Below, one piece after another: positions 43,301 to 50,682 of a DNA stretch of 64,000 bases. The notes under the pieces are model-generated. The model made no database searches and was not told where the DNA came from. It was given only the letters and a program-made list of their open reading frames with translations. The DNA comes from Candidatus Villigracilis propinquus. GTDB lineage: Bacteria; Chloroflexota; Anaerolineae; Anaerolineales; Villigracilaceae. Where the stretch lies: assembly GCA_016714565.1 (NCBI GenBank), contig JADKDM010000001.1, positions 1 through 64,000 of the forward strand, given 5' to 3'. Position 1 is the first letter of the stretch. Every line of letters starts with the position of its first letter. A program made the translations under genes and the position numbers.

Positions 43301-45130
43301 GTGGCAGATTTTCCCATTCTGGCGGGGGACAGGTGTTTGGGTGTTCTCGCAATGGGAAGATCACAATCCAATTACCCATACACCGTCGAACAGATCGAAA
43401 CGGGTATCCAATTCGCACGCCTTGCCGCCTTGGTGTTGGATAACATCAACCTGTATGAATCTGCCCTGCGTGAAATTGTCGAACGTGAACGCGCGCAGCA
43501 ATCCCTCCAGCATGCAAGTCAGCAGCAACAGGTTATCAATTCATTGCTGCGAATCGGCCTGGCTGATAAACCCCTTGAGGAAATACTTGATTCGATCCTT
43601 GAGGAGATCCTTTCTTTCTCCTGGATGGCTCTCTCACAAAAAGGCGGTATTTTCCTCGTTAACGAACAGAACAATATGCTGGTGTTGAAGGCAAATAAAA
43701 ACCTGGACCCCTCGCTGCAAACGCTGTGTTCACAAGTGGCATTTGGGCAATGCCTATGTGGAAGAGCAGCCCAAAGTAAACAGATCCAGTTTTCAGATTG
43801 TGTGGATGAGCGCCACGAGATTCGCTATGAAGGCATGCAGGAACATGGTCATTACAACATCCCCATTCTACAAGGCAAACGCGTCCTCGGTGTCATCGTA
43901 TTGTATCTGCCGCACGGGTATGAAAAAATGGAAGAAGACGAACGCTTTTTGCAGGCGATGGCAGATACCATCACGGGTATTCTGGAACGCAAGCGTGCCG
44001 AAACGCTCCTGTATGAAAGCGAGTCCCGCTTCCGTCAGATCGTGGAAAATGCCAGCGACATTATCTACCGCACCGATGTGACCGGGAAATTCACGTATGC
44101 CAATCCGTCTGCCCTGCACATGATGGGGTATACAAGTGAATCCGAAGTAGTTGGAAAGAATTACCTTGATCTCACCACACCTGAAGCGCGGCATAGATTA
44201 AAACGGACGTACGACCATCAATTTATGAGTAGGACAAAAAATACCTATTTCGAATTTCCTGCCATTACCACGGATGGACAGGTGATTTGGGTAGGGCAGA
44301 ATGTGCAGCTGATCATGGATGGTGAAACCATTGTCGGCTTCCAGGCGCTGGCCCGCAATATTACCGAACTAAAACAGGCACAGGAAGCGATGCTTATTTC
44401 CCGCGATCAGGCGCTGGATGCCAGCCGTACTAAAAGTCAGATGCTTTCACGCGTCAGTCATGAATTGCGAACTCCCCTCGGCGGCATTTTGGGATATGCC
44501 GAGCTTCTTCAACAAAAGGCTTTCGGTGAACTGAATGAAAAGCAGGATAAAGCCCTTACACAGATCATGGAGAGTACACACTTCCTGACCCAGATGGTGA
44601 ATGACCTGTTGGATGAAGCACAGATCGAGGCCAGGTCACTCAGCTTGAACAATCGTTATTTTTCCCCGGCGGAGTTGCTCAACAAGGTTAGCGCCAGCGT
44701 TTCTGTGCTTGCGAATAAGAAGAAAGACCTGATATTCCATGCAGAGCTCTCACCCGAAATGCCCGGCGAGCTGTATGGAGATATTCATCGTTTGCAGCAG
44801 ATCCTCGTTAACCTGGCGGGCAATGCCATCAAATTCACCAAGGCAGGTGAAGTGCGTATCAGTTTCAAGCGCCCTTCTCCGGCACAATGGTCAATGGTGG
44901 TGAGCGACACCGGCCCCGGAATCGCCCGCGATGATTTTGAAACTATCTTCCAACCATTCCGCCAGGTGAACAACTCCATCACCCGCGAGAATCGCGGTTC
45001 GGGGTTGGGGCTTGCGATCACTAAACAATTAATTGAATTAATGGACGGCCAGATCACTGTAGAAAGTACGCTCGGAAAAGGCAGCAGCTTCACTGTGATC
45101 CTGCCGATCACAAATGCTCCTGGAGAATAA
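40370..45130 (+). CDS. large multi-sensor histidine kinase
   Basis: 1586 residues. Order: seven-helix histidine-kinase N-terminal membrane region (about 1-230); PAS (about 235-340, SMSDGMIVLDLNRNIVDI); a second membrane block with about six helices (about 405-575); coiled coil; PAS (about 623, NSIVITDIDGNLEYVNPKF); PAS (about 746, NTIIIMDKDGVIEYVNP); two GAF domains (about 866-1030 and 1053-1203); PAS (about 1216); HisKA with SHELRTPLGGILGYAELL (His near 1363); HATPase_c with VSDTGPGIA and GSGLGLAITKQLIEL. No receiver within the frame, but a receiver fragment follows in the same frame after the TAA stop. The two central PAS domains are close duplicates (YWESATIAPV, FWESAVIAPV). Confidence 0.92.
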   Translation: MNFEFTSYILPLLAAATISFFVAIYTWTRLSTRGAFALLIMSLSILEWTIGYSLEITGATLDTKFVWGVLQYFGIAFAPYGWLIFSLSYADDEKKLSPRFVLLAALIPSITILLALTTKWHGLIWSEYYIIQQGNFSALEVSHGIWFWVHFVYSYIILLIGAVLLVRTLFKRQGMYRGQIIAMLIAVLAPWVGNILYLTGNSPIPYLDITPFAFTVTVIALAWAIFGFHLVDITPLARDRVVDSMSDGMIVLDLNRNIVDINNAAARMIGVTVADVIGKNAGEIFHPWPYLVDRFRNVMEANEEISIGKGSATRRYQVRFSALVDQQKQPLGRIIMLSALDKDLVSQPAPEMKNQSPHTTPGLNPQPMPAPQGRLFTWLRDFFVTPARTDLEIPKDINPGWYQARERSFTIIIRMSALFGTLAYLLTLPFVRTTILTNVNIAYGAVIGLLWFLGLARKVKFSNRAIMFLLLVYTLGFIETINFGYSVESFIFFMTMVITSVLLTGRTGGWIAAWVSLITLGSIGYFVTVENFIPFQLTAATSLPRSLETGITGLFVFTASSAAISTAITILMESLNRAWQMETQALSLLQRERDLLEQRVGERTQELAEASDKAIKSSNELRKYFRAIDQSANSIVITDIDGNLEYVNPKFESVTGYSLDEVVGKNPRILKSGRQRIEFYEKLWSTISAGEVWTGVFHNKRKDGTLYWESATIAPVIDQNGVVTNYVAVKEDITARRVAEEQVRKLSRAVEQSGNTIIIMDKDGVIEYVNPRFTEVTGYTLTDAIGKPTSFLMTGDEAKSNYVEEEWWKTVSSGNVWRGEFHNRRKDGTLFWESAVIAPVQNQEGLITNYVEIKQDITEEKILQERLQKQNDYLSILHQTTLDLLNRRDINNLLQAVVDRSSFLLDAPFSELMLVDGDALVVQAITSNQISIKGERATREQAKLSWQAFDTKQPVIIEDYSAWAGHREVYDKFAIHAVADFPILAGDRCLGVLAMGRSQSNYPYTVEQIETGIQFARLAALVLDNINLYESALREIVERERAQQSLQHASQQQQVINSLLRIGLADKPLEEILDSILEEILSFSWMALSQKGGIFLVNEQNNMLVLKANKNLDPSLQTLCSQVAFGQCLCGRAAQSKQIQFSDCVDERHEIRYEGMQEHGHYNIPILQGKRVLGVIVLYLPHGYEKMEEDERFLQAMADTITGILERKRAETLLYESESRFRQIVENASDIIYRTDVTGKFTYANPSALHMMGYTSESEVVGKNYLDLTTPEARHRLKRTYDHQFMSRTKNTYFEFPAITTDGQVIWVGQNVQLIMDGETIVGFQALARNITELKQAQEAMLISRDQALDASRTKSQMLSRVSHELRTPLGGILGYAELLQQKAFGELNEKQDKALTQIMESTHFLTQMVNDLLDEAQIEARSLSLNNRYFSPAELLNKVSASVSVLANKKKDLIFHAELSPEMPGELYGDIHRLQQILVNLAGNAIKFTKAGEVRISFKRPSPAQWSMVVSDTGPGIARDDFETIFQPFRQVNNSITRENRGSGLGLAITKQLIELMDGQITVESTLGKGSSFTVILPITNAPGE

Positions 45131-45148
45131 GATGAACCCAATCTCAGT

Positions 45149-45442
45149 ATGATCTATCAGATCGCTTTGGAACATACGGGTTTTAGAAGTGCTCTCGACA
45201 TTAATGGAAATAAATACCACGCGCTTCTGGACTCGGCCTGGCCTGATCTGATTGTCCTCGACATGCATCTACCCTTGGCATCTGGTGTCGAGATCTGTGA
45301 CGATTTTTCAGATACAATTATCGTCGTCACCACCGCAGACATTACCAAAATGAAAGCCTTGCAAGGGAAGGCAGATCATATTCTGATTAAACCCGTTAGC
45401 GCGGCAAGTTTGTTAAAGACCGCAGAAGCAGTAAAGGGATGA
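45149..45442 (+). CDS. response-regulator receiver lacking its first strand
   Basis: 97 residues: MIYQIALEHTGFRSALDING, then phospho-acceptor Asp in LIVLDMHLPLASG, Thr in IIVVTTADI and Lys in HILIKPVSA. A complete receiver begins with a beta strand ending in two acidic residues. Here the acidic pair is present just upstream in the same frame (DEPNLS at 45131-45148), but this frame is cut off by the TAA of the histidine kinase at 45128. So either the first strand was lost by deletion, or the domain was once the C-terminal receiver of a hybrid kinase. ATG 45149 is the only in-frame start. Its neighbour at 45447 is a complete paralogue. Confidence 0.6.
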   Translation: MIYQIALEHTGFRSALDINGNKYHALLDSAWPDLIVLDMHLPLASGVEICDDFSDTIIVVTTADITKMKALQGKADHILIKPVSAASLLKTAEAVKG

Positions 45443-45446
45443 CCCA

Positions 45447-45800
45447 ATGACAAAACCTCTGGCTTTCGTTATCGAAGACGATCCGCAATTAAGCAATATT
45501 TTTACGATCTCTCTTGAAGAGGATTATGAAGTGCTGGCTATTATTGACGGCGACGACGCTCTTGCCCGTTTGAAACATGAAACCCCGCACATTATCCTGC
45601 TTGACTTGAACTTGCCCAATGTATCAGGCAGCGCCATCCTTTCCTACATCCGTTCACAGGACCGCCTAAAAGATATTCCCGTCATCCTCTGCACAGCGGA
45701 TGAGCGGCAGGCTGACCTTGTCCAAAGCAAGGCAGATTTTGTCCTGCTTAAGCCAGTCAGTCCGATCCAATTGCGGCAAATGGCTTCACGGTTGAAATAA
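45447..45800 (+). CDS. single-domain response regulator
   Basis: 117 residues, a complete receiver: FVIEDDPQLSNIFTISLEED (acidic pair), IILLDLNLPNVSGSAIL (phospho-acceptor Asp), VILCTADERQ (Thr) and FVLLKPVSPIQL (Lys). No output domain, so it works through a partner protein or as a phosphate relay for the adjacent kinase. It starts 4 nt after the stop of the truncated receiver, so all three genes are probably one transcript. Confidence 0.9.
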   Translation: MTKPLAFVIEDDPQLSNIFTISLEEDYEVLAIIDGDDALARLKHETPHIILLDLNLPNVSGSAILSYIRSQDRLKDIPVILCTADERQADLVQSKADFVLLKPVSPIQLRQMASRLK

Positions 45801-45819
45801 ATTTTTTTTTGCGGTCAGG

Positions 45820-45876
45820 TACATCGTACCCAAAGAGACGGGCAAATGCTCGTCTCTTTGGTTACGATGTATTTTT
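45820..45876 (+). terminator. terminator of the kinase-receiver operon
   Basis: 21-bp arms (TACATCGTACCCAAAGAGAC... and complement) with one mismatch, loop 10 nt, then ATTTTT. A second perfect 19-bp hairpin follows at 45918-45963. Confidence 0.88.
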
Positions 45877-45917
45877 GGGAGGAGAATCGCATCATCAGGA
45901 AATTTTGAATTGAACCC

Positions 45918-45963
45918 AACGAAAAACGGACAACTGTATTATTTCAGTTGTCCGTTTTTCGTT
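45918..45963. terminator. second hairpin, probable bidirectional terminator
   Basis: Perfect 19-bp arms AACGAAAAACGGACAACTG and complement with an 8-nt loop, A/T runs at both ends. Confidence 0.75.
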
Positions 45964-46251
45964 AAATGGTTTGGTAATTATATTGCAATGCCGCGATAAC
46001 TGTGCTGCAACGTAATTTGCGTAGGCGAAGCCATAGAATGTAATAGATAAATTTGCTAACTGCCTGCGAAGCGAACCTTATAACTCGATCTCTTTTCCCA
46101 TGGGAATTTGATAGTGCAGTTTTGAATATTTTTTCAAGTCACTTAATGGGGAAGATCAATATGCAACTGGAGGTGTCAAGGATCTATAGACGCATTGCAC
46201 AGAACTTGATTTTGCATTGTTAAAAAAATTATCAACAAGGAGAATCTAAAA
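45964..46251. other. long leader of the cohesin/dockerin cluster
   Basis: 288 bases without a gene. It is AT-rich in its second half and ends with AAGGAG 11 nt before the next start. I see no conserved riboswitch core and no clear -35/-10 pair. It may hold the promoter of the surface-protein cluster. Confidence 0.4.
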
Positions 46252-47484
46252 ATGAAATCCAGATATTTGCTCCGTGTCGTTGTACTGCTTGCCATGTTGT
46301 TCAGCGTATTTGGGACGGGCACGCAGGTACAGGCCAGGGAGAGCGCAGTCAACCAATTGAGCGCAGTGATCGTCATTCGCAGCATTACCTATTGGGATGC
46401 CACCTACACCGGCAGCGTGAATGTGAATCGATATGAGCGCTGGCCGTTTGAGTTCACAGAGACGAACAATTTCACCATTACTGCAACACCAACTTCAGGT
46501 GATCTGGTTCCGCTGGTTGTTTTGATGGATGTGAATGGAAATGAAATTTCCTCTGTTGCGGGCTCCTTGAACAGCACCCAGCCCGCTGGGATTTACTCTG
46601 TAATGATCCAGCCTCAATCAGGCGGTGGGAACTATAACCTCGCCATCCGCAAAGTGGAGCAGGGGATTCCTCCTGTCACGGTTGTTTTTGACCCCACTAG
46701 CGTAAATGAGCTTGCTTCCTCCGTGGGTACAGTCAATTTAAATGGCGTACCTGCCAGTGGGTATACCAGCGCGGAGTTCACCTGTACGTATGACCCGGCC
46801 TTTCTGGAAATAAGCGGCATCGCGGATGCCGGTCTGTTTGGCGCCGATGCGGTCAAGATCGTTAATGGTCCCACGAACGGCAGTTTCCTGGTTGCCATTG
46901 CAGGCAGTAATGGTAACAAAGCCACCCTCAGCGGCCCAGCCATTGTATTTAACGCCAAAGCTTTGAAACAAGGAGAAGCAACCGTTACCTGTGCAGCTCG
47001 TGTTTCAACAGGTGACCAGACACTGACAACTCTCGAGTCGGTACCGGGCATCCTGACTATCACCGTTGCACAAGGTACTCTTGCAGGAACGGTTAATGCG
47101 AGCAAACCGGTGACTGTCAACGTCTATAACGCAGATAACACATTGGCCGGTACTCCAGTAGTCAACCCGGATGGTACCTTCACACTGTCTCTTCCTCCGG
47201 GAACCTACACAGCCATCGCGTCGGCTGAAGGCTTTCTTGATGCTCAGGGCGCTCCTGTCATCACAGCCGGGAATACCACCACCTTGTCAACGATCAGTTT
47301 GCTTGCCGGTGATATTGACAATAACGATGTCATCGATCAATTCGATGCCCTGACGATCGGGATGGGCTACAACACTGGTGTTCCCGCCGCCGCAGACTTG
47401 AACAATGACGGCACCATCAACGTCCTCGATCTTGAACTTCTCGCCGCGAACTACAACCAATCAGGCTCTTTGGCCTGGCCGTAA
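46252..47484 (+). CDS. secreted protein with cohesin-like and dockerin domains
   Basis: 410 residues with a Sec signal peptide (about 1-28). Residues 40-140 form a beta domain (WDATYTGSVNVNRYERWPFE) like bacterial pre-peptidase C-terminal domains. Residues about 143-265 form a cohesin-like domain (TSAEFTCTYDPAFLEISGIA, LVAIAGSNGNKATLSGPAIV). A carboxypeptidase-regulatory-like domain follows (VTVNVYNADNTLAGTPV), then a type I dockerin with two Ca-binding repeats (GDIDNNDVIDQFDALTIGMG and ADLNNDGTINVLDLELLAAN). Cohesin and dockerin in one chain allow self-assembly or cross-linking. First gene of a three-gene cluster. Confidence 0.82.
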   Translation: MKSRYLLRVVVLLAMLFSVFGTGTQVQARESAVNQLSAVIVIRSITYWDATYTGSVNVNRYERWPFEFTETNNFTITATPTSGDLVPLVVLMDVNGNEISSVAGSLNSTQPAGIYSVMIQPQSGGGNYNLAIRKVEQGIPPVTVVFDPTSVNELASSVGTVNLNGVPASGYTSAEFTCTYDPAFLEISGIADAGLFGADAVKIVNGPTNGSFLVAIAGSNGNKATLSGPAIVFNAKALKQGEATVTCAARVSTGDQTLTTLESVPGILTITVAQGTLAGTVNASKPVTVNVYNADNTLAGTPVVNPDGTFTLSLPPGTYTAIASAEGFLDAQGAPVITAGNTTTLSTISLLAGDIDNNDVIDQFDALTIGMGYNTGVPAAADLNNDGTINVLDLELLAANYNQSGSLAWP

Positions 47485-47541
47485 CATCACATCAATGCAG
47501 GGGCGCATCAGAAATGGTGCGCCCCATCTTTGGAGCCTTTT

Positions 47542-48219
47542 ATGAAATCGATCAAAGTACTTACCCTCGCAATTATTTTTACATTTATCTCTGTATTCAG
47601 CGTCAGCGCTCAATCTGCCGAGACGATCTGGATCACAGCAAGTACCACAGCCTTCAAAACAGGGGAGACGGTGATCGTCACTGTGAATGCTGTTTCAGCC
47701 ACTCCCATTCAGGGATTCACTTTCCAGATCCGTTATGACCCTGCCTGTCTTCAACCTGTCAATGCCACCAGTCCGATCAGCGGCATGAACGGGTTGCAGT
47801 TGCCGCAGAATACCGGCCTGGTGGATGCCTCCTTTGCCAGCACCACTCCGCAAACAGCGAATGGCGTACTGGCTGAGGTGAGGTTCATCACCCTCGGCGG
47901 CTGTCAGACCAACCTCACGCTTGAGTCTGCGGCGCTTGCCATTCGCAATGAATCAGGATTCGCCGCACCGCTCCCCAGTGTTACGGTTGGCGAGAAGAAT
48001 ATCGCTCTTCTCATCGACAAGGAAAAGGGGGTGTCTCAGGACCTCCCTTTTTCGGGAACGCCCTTGCTGCTGGGTCCCGCCGAGCTTACGACACAGTCAA
48101 CAATTCCCAAAGGGACGATTGTTGTTCTGGCGGGGATCGGGGTGCTTGTGGTGATCGGTGTCTTTATTTTTATTAGGCAGCTCAGAGGAACAGGCAGCCG
48201 CACGGATATTAAAAAATAA
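47542..48219 (+). CDS. membrane-anchored cohesin-domain protein
   Basis: 225 residues from ATG 47542 (a TTG at 47530 is in frame but GGAGCC precedes the ATG). Signal peptide (about 1-25), one cohesin domain (FQIRYDPACLQPVNATSPIS, GVLAEVRFITLGGCQTNLTL) to about residue 150, a short spacer, and a C-terminal transmembrane helix (about 190-212) with a basic tail (RQLRGTGSRTDIKK). It looks like an anchoring scaffold: dockerin proteins from the genes on either side could dock to it. Located 57 nt after the first gene, 56 nt before the third. Confidence 0.82.
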   Translation: MKSIKVLTLAIIFTFISVFSVSAQSAETIWITASTTAFKTGETVIVTVNAVSATPIQGFTFQIRYDPACLQPVNATSPISGMNGLQLPQNTGLVDASFASTTPQTANGVLAEVRFITLGGCQTNLTLESAALAIRNESGFAAPLPSVTVGEKNIALLIDKEKGVSQDLPFSGTPLLLGPAELTTQSTIPKGTIVVLAGIGVLVVIGVFIFIRQLRGTGSRTDIKK

Positions 48220-48275
48220 TCCATGCCCCGACAGTTTTTTATTGTAGTCAAGTTGTTAGTTGAGGAACGGCGAAG

Positions 48276-50642
48276 ATGAAATCCAAATATTTTCAGATCA
48301 TCACATTGCTGGCATTGTTAGCCTCGCTCATCCCTGTCAATGCGGGTGCGTTTGTAGCCCCACCGCCAGTGGGGACGTTCCAGCTTCCATGGGAACAAGG
48401 GCTTGCCTGGGTTTCATTTGACGGGCTGGATAACGGCAGCAAGCGTTCTTCGACCAGTCCTCACAATTATAAAATGGGCGGCGCGGTGGACTTTGCCCCT
48501 CAAGCCAACATGCAGATCGGAATGGATACATCCAATTTTTGGGTGACAGCCGCCGCTGCAGGAACGGTGTATGAAGTCTCCAGCTGCTATATTAAGATCA
48601 ATCACGGCAACGGCTGGACAACCGAATACTGGCACCTTGCCAATATTCAAGTCGGTTTGGGGAGCAATGTCAGCAGAAATCAGCGTTTGGGCGTTCTGGA
48701 CAATAACGCCACCCAGCGGGTCTGTGTAGGCAATGAGCACCCGGGTCCGCACTTGCATTTTGTGATGCGTCCCAGTGTGCGTGATCCATTGCTGGCAGGC
48801 TGGCAGGTCAACTTTAATGTATTTACGAACAAGACCACCTTTACAAAGAACGGCCTGACGGTGGGCAGGCTTCAACCTCTCCTGAACGTTCCCGATCTTC
48901 AAATTGAAGACCGCGGCACCCTCGCATGGGATACTCTATACACCGGAAGTATTGACCCATACCGCCACGAGAGGTGGATGCTGATATTGACGGAACAGTC
49001 CAAGTTTGACATCACGGTAAACTCGGATACGGCGGGGCTGGTGTCTGCGATTGTATTGCTGGATTCAAATGGAAATGAGATCACCCGCGCAAATGGAGTG
49101 TTGAGCAGCACACAACTACCCGGCATTTATTTTGTTCAGATCCAATCTGATTTGGGGACGGGTTTCTATAACATCATCGCTACGAGAGATGGCTCCGTCG
49201 GGCCGACGGTCACACCCACTATCACAGCCACGCCGACCGCTGCTTCCTCGGAAACTCCCACTCCAACGGAGACGCCCACGGCAAGCGAAACACCCATCGT
49301 TACGATGACTCCGACTTTTACAGAGACGCCAACCATTACAAGCATCCCTGTGAATACGGACACACCTACTTTCACAAGTACTCCTGTGAATACCGAAACG
49401 CCGACTTTTACAAGTACTCCAGTGAATACCGAAACACCAACGTTTACAAGCACCCCAGTCAATACCGAAACGCCGACTTTCACAAGTACCCCCGTCAATA
49501 CAGTAACACCGACGTTTACGGTCAATACCGAAACACCGACCTTCACAAGCACTCCGATTAACACAGACACACCGACCCCCACGGCTACACCAATATTTTC
49601 GGAAACCCCTGTGAATACAAATACGCCTTTTGTTACAAATACTCCTGTGTTTACCGAAACACCCGTATTTACCAACACTCCCACCGCAACACAGACTCTT
49701 GTTTCCTCGCTCACTCCAACCGTGACCAGCACTCCCACAGTGACAAGCACAGTCATATCTCCAAACACGCCAACACCTACCAGCACGTCGCTGCCCACAG
49801 GACCGTACGTCATCACGGTTGCCACACCACAAGGTTTGATCGTGGGTGAGACAGGTCTTGTTACGGTGAGTTTGATGAATGTGCCCGCTGATGGCTACAG
49901 GAGTACCGAGTTCACATGCACATACCAATCCGGCTTGATCGATATCAGCAACTTCACCGTCTCAGGTCTCTTTGGTGCTGACCCTGTATCTGCGATCAAT
50001 GGCCCATCGAACGGCAGCTTTATCCTTGCGATCGCGGGCAGCAATGGCAAGAAAGCTACTTCCAGTGGCACGGCTTTTACCTTCAATGCAAGAGGCTTGC
50101 AGGCTGGGCAAACAAGTATCGAGTGCCGGGCGCGCGTTTCAAAAGGTGATAACTCTCTTGAAAGTATTTTATATATTCCTGATACGCTGACCATCTTTGG
50201 AAATGCACTGACCGCGACTCCGCCCGCCGAGCCCGTGATCAGCGGACGAGTCATCTCCAGCAAGCTGGTGACGATTCGCCTCTTCAACCCCGATGCTTCC
50301 CTCGCCGCCCAAACGAACGCCAACCCGGATGGCACGTTCAGCTTCCCCTTTACTGCTGGCACGTATACCGTCATCGCGTCGGCGGATGGATTCCTTAGCG
50401 CTCAAGGCACTGCCACGCTTGTGGATGGAAATAACACGGTCATGCCATTGGTGAGTCTCCCCGCTGGAGACATTGACGGCAACGATGTGATCGACCAATT
50501 TGATGCATTAACTCTTGGGATGAATTACAACGCCTCTTCCCCCGCCGCTGCTGACTTGAACAACGACGGCATTATCAACGTCCTTGACCTTGAACTGCTC
50601 GCCGCAAACTATCACATGTCTGGCGCGCTTGCCTGGCAGTAA
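48276..50642 (+). CDS. secreted M23 peptidase with Thr-Pro repeats, cohesin-like and dockerin domains
   Basis: 788 residues. Signal peptide (about 1-25). An M23/LytM-type peptidase domain (about 30-200): HNYKMGGAVDFAPQ gives H/D ligands and GPHLHFVMRP the HxH. A beta domain (about 215-305, LAWDTLYTGSIDPYRHERW) is the same as in the first gene of the cluster. Then 200 residues of Thr/Pro repeats with a 12-residue unit (STPVNTETPTFT), a cohesin-like domain (STEFTCTYQSGLIDISNFTV), a carboxypeptidase-regulatory domain and a type I dockerin (GDIDGNDVIDQFDALTLGMN). Suggests a peptidoglycan- or protein-cutting enzyme held in a surface complex. Confidence 0.82.
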   Translation: MKSKYFQIITLLALLASLIPVNAGAFVAPPPVGTFQLPWEQGLAWVSFDGLDNGSKRSSTSPHNYKMGGAVDFAPQANMQIGMDTSNFWVTAAAAGTVYEVSSCYIKINHGNGWTTEYWHLANIQVGLGSNVSRNQRLGVLDNNATQRVCVGNEHPGPHLHFVMRPSVRDPLLAGWQVNFNVFTNKTTFTKNGLTVGRLQPLLNVPDLQIEDRGTLAWDTLYTGSIDPYRHERWMLILTEQSKFDITVNSDTAGLVSAIVLLDSNGNEITRANGVLSSTQLPGIYFVQIQSDLGTGFYNIIATRDGSVGPTVTPTITATPTAASSETPTPTETPTASETPIVTMTPTFTETPTITSIPVNTDTPTFTSTPVNTETPTFTSTPVNTETPTFTSTPVNTETPTFTSTPVNTVTPTFTVNTETPTFTSTPINTDTPTPTATPIFSETPVNTNTPFVTNTPVFTETPVFTNTPTATQTLVSSLTPTVTSTPTVTSTVISPNTPTPTSTSLPTGPYVITVATPQGLIVGETGLVTVSLMNVPADGYRSTEFTCTYQSGLIDISNFTVSGLFGADPVSAINGPSNGSFILAIAGSNGKKATSSGTAFTFNARGLQAGQTSIECRARVSKGDNSLESILYIPDTLTIFGNALTATPPAEPVISGRVISSKLVTIRLFNPDASLAAQTNANPDGTFSFPFTAGTYTVIASADGFLSAQGTATLVDGNNTVMPLVSLPAGDIDGNDVIDQFDALTLGMNYNASSPAAADLNNDGIINVLDLELLAANYHMSGALAWQ
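49341..49580 (+). repeat. 36-bp tandem repeat coding Thr/Pro units
   Basis: About seven units of 36 bp, translated as STPVNTETPTFT with small changes; one unit is shortened to VNTETPTFT. Forms the spacer between the peptidase and cohesin parts. Confidence 0.88.
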
Positions 50643-50647
50643 TTAAA

Positions 50648-50678
50648 GCTCAGTCGGGGGCTTAGCCCCCGACTGAGC
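50648..50678. terminator. TTA-loop hairpin, terminator of the surface-protein cluster
   Basis: Perfect 14-bp arms GCTCAGTCGGGGGC and GCCCCCGACTGAGC around TTA. It lies between convergent genes. No clear T-tract, but strong. Confidence 0.75.
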
Positions 50679-50682
50679 GGTT

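Noticed and set aside
46080..46250. Riboswitch upstream of the cohesin/dockerin cluster
   Set aside because: No conserved core of any class I know could be found; only an AT-rich leader.
49341..49580. 36-bp tandem repeats resembling a CRISPR array
   Set aside because: The units are contiguous with no unique spacers and are translated as part of a surface protein.
49116..49928. Long open frame (270 codons) on the minus strand opposite the M23/dockerin gene
   Set aside because: Cys/Arg/Gly-rich translation caused by the antisense of the Thr/Pro repeats; no start site or family.
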